The translations under genes and the position numbers were made by a program. Shown here piece after piece: positions 41,272 through 48,286 of a stretch of 48,286 bases of DNA (its first letter is position 1; each line of letters begins with the position of its first letter). The notes below the pieces were generated by a model. It was not told where the DNA came from. It saw only the letters and a program-made list of their open reading frames with translations, and made no database searches. Source of the stretch: Mongoliibacter sp. (GTDB taxonomy: Bacteria > Bacteroidota > Bacteroidia > Cytophagales > Cyclobacteriaceae); contig NZ_REBN01000148.1 in NCBI RefSeq assembly GCF_007692705.1, positions 1 to 48,286 of the forward strand, read 5' to 3'.

Positions 41272-43296
41272 TTAACTTAAATCAGGGATTTGTTTTATGG
41301 CGTCAGAAACCGAAGATACAGGTTGCTGACAAGCTTTGTTAACACAAACGTAAATTAAAGCATTTCCTTCTTTGTCTGCACGTTTTTGAAATAGAAGCGG
41401 TATATTTTCATTGACACTTTCTGACGCAGCTACCACAATTCCAGTATGTACTTGACTCTGCAATGCCCTAGCTTTATCTAGAGCTCCTTTTCCAACAATG
41501 GCAATTTCAGCTTTTGGCAATAAGGCAGAAAGGTATAAAGATGCCCAATTACATAAAAACCCTGGCTCCTGGACGATCAGCTTTCTGATTGCACCCAACA
41601 TTTTTTGCGAGATTTCAGCATATGGATCATGGTAATAAAAAAGGGATAAATCCTGAAGGTTTTTGGCCATCATAGAATTGGATGCGGGAATGACATTGTC
41701 AAATAGTTCTTTCTTGTTGGCAATAAGTTTTTCTGCTCGGGGATTATTGAAAAAGAAAAATCCATCCTCTTTATCATAAAAATCATCTATTACCTTATCC
41801 GTCAAAGCCTTAGCATGATTCAACCATTTCACCTCAAATGTAGCTTGATAAAGGTCTATACATGCTCTGATCAGGGCAGCATAATCTTCTAAAAATGAAG
41901 GTGTGTAAGCTTTCCCATTTTTGTAAGAGCGGTATAACTGTCCGCTATCATGCATTTTCCGCAAAATAAATTCACCATTTTTCACAGCAAGGGAAAGTGC
42001 CTCAGGACAAGCTCCACTCAGGTATGCTTTTACCAATCCTGAAATCATCAAACCATTCCAACCACTTAGGATTTTATCGTCTAGTCCAGGGTAAATCCTT
42101 TGATTGCGAACTGTCAAAAGCTTTGTTTTGAGCTTGTTTAATCTTTCTATATATGCATTTTTAGTCAATCCCTCCTCAGAGGAAAGTTCATCATATGCTT
42201 TGGTTTGAAACAGTATATTGACTCCCTCCTCCCAATTGCCTGGATATTTCAAATTATAAAGCTTTCTCAACCAATCCATGTCTTCTCCAACATGGCTTTC
42301 AAGTTCCTTGTAGGTCCAGGTATAAAACTTCCCTTCTACCCCTTCTGAATCCGCATCTTGAGCAGCATAAAACCCTCCCTCTTCATGAAGCATTTCATGT
42401 TTGAGCCAAGCGACTGTTTCTACAACTTTTTCCTTGAAAAAATCATCTCCTGTAATTGCAAAAGCACTTGCATACAATTCCAACAATTGCCCATTGTCAT
42501 AGAGCATTTTTTCAAAATGTGGTGCAAACCACTCGCCGTCAACAGCATATCGGGCAAAACCACCACGCAGATGATCATAAATCCCTCCCATCCCCATTTT
42601 CTCCAAGGTAAAGAATACCTTGTGCAGGAGCGTGTCATCTCTTTTAACTTGTGCGTATTCCAATAAGAAAGACCAGATGGCAGGCATTGGAAATTTGGGT
42701 TTGCGGTTCATTCCTCCCCATTCAGGATCAAACTGATCTTCCAGCTTTTTCACAATGAGTTCCAATTCCAACTTTGAAAGTTGGAGCTCATCATGCGCCA
42801 AACCATATTTGTCAAACTCTGAGGTTTGGAGACTTTTACCAAAACCTTCCGCACTTTCCATCAGTTGCTCAAAGTGCTTTTCATATGCCTCCCCAATATT
42901 TTGAAGCAGAGCTTTCCATTGTTTATTAGGGAAGTATGTGCCGCCATAAAAAGGCCTTTGATCGGGCATCAAAAAAACGTTCAGTGGCCATCCTCCCTGC
43001 AGCCCCATTGCCTGAATCGCATCCATATATATATTATCCAGGTCAGGTCTTTCTTCCCTATCAATTTTAATGCATACAAAATACTGATTCATGATACCAG
43101 CAGTAGCCTCATCCTCGAAAGACTCTTTTTCCATCACATGACACCAGTGGCAAGCAGAATAACCAATACTAACAATGATTGGCTTGTTTTCCTTTTTAGA
43201 TTTCTGCAATGCTTCTTCTCCCCAGGGAAACCAATCCACAGGATTATTGGCATGTTGAAGCAAATAGGGAGACTGGGCGTTTTTAAGTCTATTCAT
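41272..43296 (-). CDS. YyaL-like protein, thioredoxin-fold domain plus six-hairpin glycosidase-like domain
   Basis: 674 residues. Residues 1-165 are the DUF255 thioredoxin-like domain: [59 protein letters not shown] with the CxxC pair, [12 protein letters not shown], and [21 protein letters not shown] (split near 95-118). The remainder is an alpha/alpha barrel-like region ([57 protein letters not shown]) found in spermatogenesis-associated protein 20. The family is cytoplasmic, conserved from bacteria to man, and its reaction is unknown. There is no signal peptide. The gene is 7 bases upstream of priA. Confidence 0.93.
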   Translation of the reverse strand: MNRLKNAQSPYLLQHANNPVDWFPWGEEALQKSKKENKPIIVSIGYSACHWCHVMEKESFEDEATAGIMNQYFVCIKIDREERPDLDNIYMDAIQAMGLQGGWPLNVFLMPDQRPFYGGTYFPNKQWKALLQNIGEAYEKHFEQLMESAEGFGKSLQTSEFDKYGLAHDELQLSKLELELIVKKLEDQFDPEWGGMNRKPKFPMPAIWSFLLEYAQVKRDDTLLHKVFFTLEKMGMGGIYDHLRGGFARYAVDGEWFAPHFEKMLYDNGQLLELYASAFAITGDDFFKEKVVETVAWLKHEMLHEEGGFYAAQDADSEGVEGKFYTWTYKELESHVGEDMDWLRKLYNLKYPGNWEEGVNILFQTKAYDELSSEEGLTKNAYIERLNKLKTKLLTVRNQRIYPGLDDKILSGWNGLMISGLVKAYLSGACPEALSLAVKNGEFILRKMHDSGQLYRSYKNGKAYTPSFLEDYAALIRACIDLYQATFEVKWLNHAKALTDKVIDDFYDKEDGFFFFNNPRAEKLIANKKELFDNVIPASNSMMAKNLQDLSLFYYHDPYAEISQKMLGAIRKLIVQEPGFLCNWASLYLSALLPKAEIAIVGKGALDKARALQSQVHTGIVVAASESVNENIPLLFQKRADKEGNALIYVCVNKACQQPVSSVSDAIKQIPDLS

Positions 43297-43389
43297 AATA
43301 ATCTATAAAGGCTATCTATAATGGAATATTCTCAAAAGCCTGGCAAACCTGATGACAGCCAATTTAAAGTACTACATCAGGCAAGAAAA

Positions 43390-44376
43390 TTATTTCCCTC
43401 TATACTGCAGTTGTTTTCTGAGTGCATCCAACTCTTTAGAAAAATCATAATCCCTACTATATCGTTCCAATTTCTTTTGAAGGTTATCCAAAAACTTCAT
43501 GTGAGCAGGACTATCAGGATTAAACGCTTTGTGTGCCAAGTCCCTCTTTATCCCTTCAAACTCCTGAATAAGTGGGTAAGAAGACGGATCAATCCAGGAT
43601 TTTTTGAATTTCTCCCAGATAAAATCCTCAGCTTGGGAATTGGGATGGATCAAATCGTCCTTATAAAACCTGTAATCCCTAAGTTCATCCACCATAATTT
43701 CATAGCTGGGGAAATATTTGATAAAATCATAGGTCTCAGTCAAATCGTGTGCAGCTAACCTTAAGATAGACTTACTAAGCTGATTTTCAGGGATACCATC
43801 TTTTACATGTCTCACGGGGCTAAGAGTAAGAAGTACTTGGACATCAGGATTGACTTGCCTCAGGATATTGAAAAATCCACTAAACGCCTTCTGAATCTCA
43901 TCAGGGTGAAGCAGTCTTTTTTCAAAGTTTTTGGCTGCTTGCTTATGGCAATTTGCCACCACCTGACCTGTCCCCAGATGTTCATACACCCAAGCCGTAC
44001 CAAAGGTCAGGAAAATATGAGTCGCTGATTCCAAAACCTGCTTGGTAAGCTGCTGTTTTTTATGAATCAGACGTTCCAAAGAGTCCTGACTGTAAGCCAC
44101 TACATCTGAATGCATACCATAGTGCAAATGAAGGCCATCTCGCACCAGCATAGCTTTCGCATTGATGGGCATTTCGAGAATTGAGTCTTCCATCAATTGC
44201 GCCAAAGCAATGGGATTAAAGATGGTTCCAAAAGGATTGTTCAGCACTTGAAATTTACGTTCAGAAAGCTTTTCTGAAATCATAGATGAAAAACAGGAAC
44301 CTATAGAAAATACAGAAGATTGGTGATTAATTTTAACTTCCCCTTCAGGGATATCAAACGAAGTAGTCCATTGCAT
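43390..44376 (-). CDS. GSCFA-domain protein
   Basis: 328 residues. Motif VFSIGSCFSSMISEKLSERKFQVLNNPFGTI (split across residues 22-52) contains the GSCFA-like start of this SGNH-related family. The conserved blocks THIFLTFGTAWVYEH, LTLSPVRHVKDG, YFPSYEIMVDELRDYRFYKDD and LIHPNSQAEDFIWEKF carry the Asp/His of the hydrolase triad. There is no clear signal peptide. The family is widespread in Bacteroidota with unknown substrate; an esterase or acyltransferase of cell-envelope glycans is a guess. It is upstream of the YyaL gene (93-base gap, same strand) and divergent from gldC. Confidence 0.9.
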   Translation of the reverse strand: MQWTTSFDIPEGEVKINHQSSVFSIGSCFSSMISEKLSERKFQVLNNPFGTIFNPIALAQLMEDSILEMPINAKAMLVRDGLHLHYGMHSDVVAYSQDSLERLIHKKQQLTKQVLESATHIFLTFGTAWVYEHLGTGQVVANCHKQAAKNFEKRLLHPDEIQKAFSGFFNILRQVNPDVQVLLTLSPVRHVKDGIPENQLSKSILRLAAHDLTETYDFIKYFPSYEIMVDELRDYRFYKDDLIHPNSQAEDFIWEKFKKSWIDPSSYPLIQEFEGIKRDLAHKAFNPDSPAHMKFLDNLQKKLERYSRDYDFSKELDALRKQLQYRGK

Positions 44377-44439
44377 GGCTTAAAAATAGAAATAAAGGAA
44401 TTGAAGTCCCGAATAAATAGCGACAAAATTTTTTTTTCA

Positions 44440-44447
44440 TAGTTTTG
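44440..44447 (+). promoter_or_regulatory. TAnnTTTG -7 box upstream of gldC
   Basis: TAGTTTTG matches the -7 consensus 22 bases before the gldC ATG. No TTG at 17-21 bases; a T-run precedes it. Confidence 0.42.
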
Positions 44448-44469
44448 CGGTCGAATTAAAAATGCACCG

Positions 44470-44811
44470 ATGAAAAATTCTGAAATAAAATTCAACATCC
44501 AACTGGATGAAAAAAATTTACCGAAGACCATTAAATGGGATGCTTCAGACAAGGAAAGTGAAGGAATGGAGGACACCAAGAGCATCAGCCTGAATGTTTG
44601 GGACAGTGTCAACCACAGTACCTTACGCATTGACCTTTGGACTGAGGAAATGTCTGTAGTAGAAATGAAACGTTTCTATATAGATGTTCTAGGAGGAATG
44701 GCGCAGACTATCCTCAACAGTACAGGAGACGAATACATGTCAGAAGAAATTAAAGAGCTTTGCGACAGACTCGTAAGACATGTAAATGCAGAAAATCAAA
44801 AGAAAAGCTAA
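44470..44811 (+). CDS. gldC: Gliding motility protein GldC
   Basis: 113 residues. EIKFNIQLDEKNLPKTIKWD, ASDKESEGMEDTKSISLNVW, TLRIDLWTEEMSVVEMKRFY and GGMAQTILNST match GldC throughout; the length is the family's normal size. No signal or membrane helix, so it is cytoplasmic. In Flavobacterium johnsoniae gldC follows gldB, and loss of GldC slows gliding only partly. gldB is not adjacent here, and the left neighbour is the GSCFA gene on the other strand. Presence of gldC does not prove that this organism glides, because many non-gliding Bacteroidota keep it. Confidence 0.95.
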   Translation: MKNSEIKFNIQLDEKNLPKTIKWDASDKESEGMEDTKSISLNVWDSVNHSTLRIDLWTEEMSVVEMKRFYIDVLGGMAQTILNSTGDEYMSEEIKELCDRLVRHVNAENQKKS

Positions 44812-45008
44812 TCTGATCATTTAAAATTTATTTGTCAGAAAATAAAAGAGAACATAGCCATTTAAAATTCGCATTCGTTTTGACAAGGTATTCTGAAATT
44901 TATTTGTCTTCCGATGGTGTTCAGTCAAGCCTTTAGGAACGCTTCGATTTAAATAGCATGTCTTTATTTATTTTTGGCACCACTTCCAAAGGCATCTTTA
45001 GTCAAGTT
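44812..45008. other. AT-rich region before the 45009 terminator
   Basis: No reading frame of any length fits a gene. AAATTTATTTGTC occurs twice, near 44825 and 44897. A strong terminator lies about 200 bases after the gldC stop, so either the gldC transcript has a long tail or a small RNA of up to about 150 bases is made here. Confidence 0.45.
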
Positions 45009-45043
45009 AAAAAAACCTGTTTCCAAAAAGAACGGGTTTTTTT
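45009..45043 (+). terminator. Strong intrinsic terminator
   Basis: AAAAAAACCTGTT at 45009-45021 pairs with AACGGGTTTTTTT at 45031-45043 (13 positions, one T-G pair), 9-nt loop, ending in a T-run. On the plus strand it closes the gldC region. Confidence 0.82.
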
Positions 45044-45251
45044 GCCCTTAATTCTTTCAAATAATTGAGCTTTTTTAGACTTCAATTTTTTTTATAAAAG
45101 TTTAATGAAATTGAAATAATGCGGTTTTGATTTTAAATATATAATGGATTTTTTAAGATTATTTCAATGTTTCCCCTTGAGAATGAATTGATTTCCAAAA
45201 TAATTTATTTTGGAGTTGAAAGATTCACGAAATTATTTTTCTGTATATCTA

Positions 45252-45280
45252 TTGATAATTAGGAAATTCATCTAAATTTC
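45252..45280 (+). promoter_or_regulatory. Possible promoter of the TonB-dependent receptor gene
   Basis: TTG at 45252-45254, 18 bases, then TAAATTTC at 45273-45280, seven of eight positions of TAnnTTTG. The start codon is about 60 bases further. Confidence 0.45.
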
Positions 45281-45341
45281 ACACTAATTAACAAGTTATA
45301 ATTGCTTTTAAGCAATATTCAACATTAACCCATTGTAGCTT

Positions 45342-48215
45342 ATGCAAAATTTTACAAAAAGTAATTGGCTTTCAGTTTTATTGCTGTTCGCCTTGGTTTC
45401 CTTCAGTACTGGGCAAGTGTATGCTCAGACTACTTCTATTTCAGGAACTGTGATAGAAGAAGGAAGCAACGAAACCCTTATCGGTGTGAACATCTTGGTA
45501 AAAGGAAGGGTAATAGGAACGGTAACTGACCTACGAGGTAACTTCAACCTAAGGGTAAATCAAGCACCACCCCTTACTTTAGTTTTTTCTATGATTGGTT
45601 TTGCACCCAAAGAAATTGAAATTACTGATGCCAATGTGAGCAACCTTAGGGTAACCTTGGCAGAGCAATCAATGCTTGGTCAAGAAGTTGTGGTTTCTGC
45701 ATCTAGAGTAGAAGAAAGTATCCTTCAATCTCCCGTATCGATTGAGAAAATGGATATTTTAGCTATTCGTGATACCCCTGCAGACAACTATTATAAAGGT
45801 ATTGCTAACCTTAAAGGTGTGGATGTGACCTCATCATCCATCAACTTCCAAATCATCAATGCCCGTGGATTCAATTCCACAGGTAATACAAGGTTTGTGC
45901 AGTTAACAGACGGAATGGATACGCAGGCACCTGCACTCAACTTTCCAATAGGTAACTTAAATGGTCCATCTGAGCTTGATGTGGAATCAGTGGAGTTTAT
46001 TCCTGGTGCAGCTTCAGCCCTATATGGTCCCAATGCTTTTAATGGTATTCTTTTGGTGAACAGTAAGAGTCCTTTTGAATACCAAGGTCTAAGTGCCTTC
46101 TACAAGCAAGGCGTCAACCATGTGAATGGCAGACCAGGAGAACCTCAAAGTGCTCAGCCTATGTATGAAGGGTCAATCAGATATGCCAAAGCATTCAACA
46201 ACAAAATCGCCTTTAAATTAAATGCTTCTTACATGGAGGCCATTGACTGGCATGGTACTGATCAAACAGATCTTGCAAGAGAAAATCAAGGCAATCTTGA
46301 TTTCAACCCAGGTGCAAATAGAGTTCACGTGTTTGGAGATGAAGTTGCTAATAACCTTGGTCTGTTAAGAAATGTAGCTGCTTTACAGCAAGCATTTGGT
46401 CCAGCCGTAAATAGTCTACCAGACCAAATAGTATCTAGAACGGGTTATGATGAAAGAGAACTGGTTGATTATAATGCTAGAAACCTTAAACTAAATGGTG
46501 CCCTTCACTACAGGGTAACAGATAATTCAGAGCTATCTTATACTGTTAATTACGGTGCGGGTACATCGGTCTACACGGGCGCTCAAAGATATTCTTTGGC
46601 CAATTTCTCGATTATCCAGCACAAACTTGAACTTAAAGCGGATAATTACTTCCTAAGAGCCTATACAACTATTGAGAATTCTGGTGATTCTTTTATAGCT
46701 GATTTAACAGGTGTCGCAATCAATGACAGATGGAAATCCAACAGCGATTGGTTTGGTCAGTATGCCGGAGCATACCTGACAAACTTATTACAAGGACAGG
46801 GAGTAGCTCCAGGTCAAATGGGAACACCAGAACAGCAGGCTGCTGCTCATAGATTTGCAAGAGGTGTGGCAGACACTGGAAGAATAATGCCTGGGACTCC
46901 TGAATTTGATGCCGCTGCGAGGGCCGTAAGAGGGGAAGTAATTCCTCAAGGATCTTTGTTTGACGATAGGTCTAGGATGAATATGTTGGAAGGTCAATAT
47001 GATTTCAAAAATGAAATTGACTTTATGGACCTTCAAGTTGGAGGCTCTTACAGGGTATATGACTTAAGATCCAATGGGACAATTTTTGCAGATACTGAAG
47101 GAAACGATATCACCATACAGGAAATCGGTGCATTTGCCCAAGGTGCAAAAAGATTCATAGATGATAAATTGAAAATTACAGGTTCCCTTAGGTATGACAA
47201 GAATGAGAATTTTAAGGGACAATTTAACCCAAGACTTTCGGGTGTATTTACAGAAGGGAATAACAACTTCAGGGTATCTTATCAAACAGGTTTCAGAAAT
47301 CCTACTACCCAAGGACAGCACATTGACCTCAACGTAGTTTCTGCAAGATTAATTGGTGGATTACCATTCTACAGGGAAAAATACAATATTTTCGAAAACT
47401 CCTTTTCTTTAGCTTCTGTGAACAATTATGTAGCAGCAGTTGGAGGTGGACTTTCTCCAGTAGATCCAAGGGCAACTGGTTTGCTTGAGAGAGTTGAATC
47501 TCTCCCAGAGCTTAAGCCTGAAAGAGTGCAGTCTTTTGAAGTTGGGTATAAGAGTTTGATAGCGGACAACAGGTTGTTGATAGATGCAGCTTATTATTAT
47601 AATATCTATAATGATTTCATCACACAAACAGCTGTAAGAAGAGCTCCAGGACCGGTTTTCCCAGGTGCGATGCCAAATACAGACCAAGGTGCTTTAAATG
47701 CTATTAATGCTCCTACCCTTTTGACTCCTATCACTACTCCCGGAATGGAAAATACATTCCAGACTTACACAAACATTGTAGATGAAGAGATAAGAGCTCA
47801 TGGTGCTGCAATTGGCCTTACCTATAGCCTTCCAAGCAATTTTACGCTTAGTGGTAATTATAACTTTAATAGGTTGATATCTAATATTGGAGATGATTTC
47901 TTAAACGATTTCAACACGCCAGAGCATAAGACAAATATTACATTTGCAAACAGAAAAGTAACAGATAAATTGGGATTTGGTGTTACCTATAGGTATCAAA
48001 GTGCATTCCGTTGGGAATCTACATTTGCAGCTGGTGACGTTCCTGAAATACACAACTTCGATGCTCAGGTAAGCTACAGATTGAAGGACTTAAAGTCAAT
48101 CCTTAAGTTGGGTGGATCAAACCTTTTCAATCAGAGGTACATCCAGAACTTCGGTGGACCAACGATTGGTGCGATTTATTACATCTCCATCACATTTGAT
48201 GAATTGTTAAACTAA
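45342..48215 (+). CDS. TonB-dependent outer-membrane receptor
   Basis: 957 residues. The signal peptide ends near VYAQ|T (residue 29). Residues 33-110 are a carboxypeptidase-D-regulatory-like domain (ISGTVIEEGSNETLIGVNIL, GTVTDLRGNFNLRV). The plug domain follows (QEVVVSASRVEESILQSPVS, GFNSTGNTRFVQLTDGMD, VEFIPGAASALYGPNAFNGI). From about residue 235 the protein is a 22-strand barrel with alternating aromatic strands, for example LKITGSLRYDKNENFKGQFN and RVQSFEVGYKSLIADNRLLI, closing with YYISITFDELLN. It imports a ligand with TonB energy. The plug lacks the hallmark TGAVSxV style of SusC, so a SusC call is not made. A lipoprotein gene starts 14 bases later, which suggests a receptor-lipoprotein pair. 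Ligand unknown. Confidence 0.92.
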   Translation: MQNFTKSNWLSVLLLFALVSFSTGQVYAQTTSISGTVIEEGSNETLIGVNILVKGRVIGTVTDLRGNFNLRVNQAPPLTLVFSMIGFAPKEIEITDANVSNLRVTLAEQSMLGQEVVVSASRVEESILQSPVSIEKMDILAIRDTPADNYYKGIANLKGVDVTSSSINFQIINARGFNSTGNTRFVQLTDGMDTQAPALNFPIGNLNGPSELDVESVEFIPGAASALYGPNAFNGILLVNSKSPFEYQGLSAFYKQGVNHVNGRPGEPQSAQPMYEGSIRYAKAFNNKIAFKLNASYMEAIDWHGTDQTDLARENQGNLDFNPGANRVHVFGDEVANNLGLLRNVAALQQAFGPAVNSLPDQIVSRTGYDERELVDYNARNLKLNGALHYRVTDNSELSYTVNYGAGTSVYTGAQRYSLANFSIIQHKLELKADNYFLRAYTTIENSGDSFIADLTGVAINDRWKSNSDWFGQYAGAYLTNLLQGQGVAPGQMGTPEQQAAAHRFARGVADTGRIMPGTPEFDAAARAVRGEVIPQGSLFDDRSRMNMLEGQYDFKNEIDFMDLQVGGSYRVYDLRSNGTIFADTEGNDITIQEIGAFAQGAKRFIDDKLKITGSLRYDKNENFKGQFNPRLSGVFTEGNNNFRVSYQTGFRNPTTQGQHIDLNVVSARLIGGLPFYREKYNIFENSFSLASVNNYVAAVGGGLSPVDPRATGLLERVESLPELKPERVQSFEVGYKSLIADNRLLIDAAYYYNIYNDFITQTAVRRAPGPVFPGAMPNTDQGALNAINAPTLLTPITTPGMENTFQTYTNIVDEEIRAHGAAIGLTYSLPSNFTLSGNYNFNRLISNIGDDFLNDFNTPEHKTNITFANRKVTDKLGFGVTYRYQSAFRWESTFAAGDVPEIHNFDAQVSYRLKDLKSILKLGGSNLFNQRYIQNFGGPTIGAIYYISITFDELLN

Positions 48216-48229
48216 TATTCCCAAATCTT

Positions 48230-48286
48230 ATGAGCATATTTAAAAATTACAAATATATAGTACTCGCGGCCTTAGTGGCTTCTTGT
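48230..48286 (+). CDS. N-terminus of a lipoprotein (gene runs off the right edge)
   Basis: ATG at 48230 opens a frame of 19 codons to the window end: MSIFKNYKYIVLAALVASC. It is a signal peptide with lipobox VASC, whose Cys is the last codon visible. It starts 14 bases after the stop of the TonB-dependent receptor, on the same strand, as expected for a co-transcribed surface lipoprotein that helps the receptor. Nothing of the mature protein can be seen. Confidence 0.75.
   Translation, partial: MSIFKNYKYIVLAALVASC

Noticed and set aside
45342-48215. SusC/RagA call for the receptor
   Set aside because: The plug region lacks the expected SusC signature; a general TonB-dependent receptor is safer.

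Overview
The window looks like a chromosomal segment of a Bacteroidota bacterium, most likely order Cytophagales and perhaps Cyclobacteriaceae (an Algoriphagus/Belliella-like genus). Four things point there: a gliding-motility gldC gene, a TonB-dependent receptor with an N-terminal carboxypeptidase-like domain, a fused two-domain hisB, and promoter boxes of the TAnnTTTG type. The genus is inference. No rRNA, tRNA, CRISPR array, insertion sequence, integrase or phage gene was seen.

Layout. 1-2936 (minus): two secreted repeat proteins, a large HYR/EYFF-repeat adhesin-like protein that runs off the left edge and a beta-helix protein. 3418-5170 (minus): an orphan LuxR-type response regulator and an AraC-type regulator. 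5501-7729 (minus): a membrane pyrophosphatase. 7948-10271 (minus): a secreted protein of unknown function and a small DUF4870-like membrane protein. 10561-15260 (plus): a sialate O-acetylesterase-like enzyme and PEP carboxylase, followed by a broken DUF2254 remnant. 15661-17193 (minus): Ppx/GppA phosphatase. 17377-21371 (plus): a YfiT/DinB-like protein, an HMG-CoA-lyase-like enzyme, a PepSY membrane protein and a Na/Pi cotransporter. 21425-26413: a universal stress protein, an SDR, a Crp/Fnr regulator, and a tightly coupled SulP transporter plus beta-carbonic anhydrase. 26634-30814: NamZ-like muramidase, a LolE/FtsX-like permease, a polyprenol-P-mannose-synthase-like glycosyltransferase and an ATP-grasp protein. 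30815-31218 is a repeat-rich convergent gap. 31219-33672: a TPR lipoprotein, then a two-gene unit of an HMA-like membrane protein and a tandem truncated-globin-like lipoprotein. 33800-38329 (minus): hisG-hisD-hisC-hisB. 38745-44376 (minus): GSCFA protein, YyaL-type thioredoxin protein and priA. 44470 to the end (plus): gldC, a TonB-dependent receptor and the first 19 codons of a lipoprotein.

Most of the window is housekeeping. The genes that look least described are the lipoprotein made of two truncated-haemoglobin-like domains 163 residues apart (32590-33672) with its HMA-like partner, and the gap at 30815-31218, which contains twelve 11-nt TATTTC units and two 48-nt repeats carrying the same hexamer in inverse orientation. 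Also notable are the exact 77-residue EYFF repeats in the left-edge protein, and a pyrophosphatase whose gate glutamate appears moved to another helix. The SulP and carbonic anhydrase genes are separated by a single base, which suggests joint bicarbonate handling.
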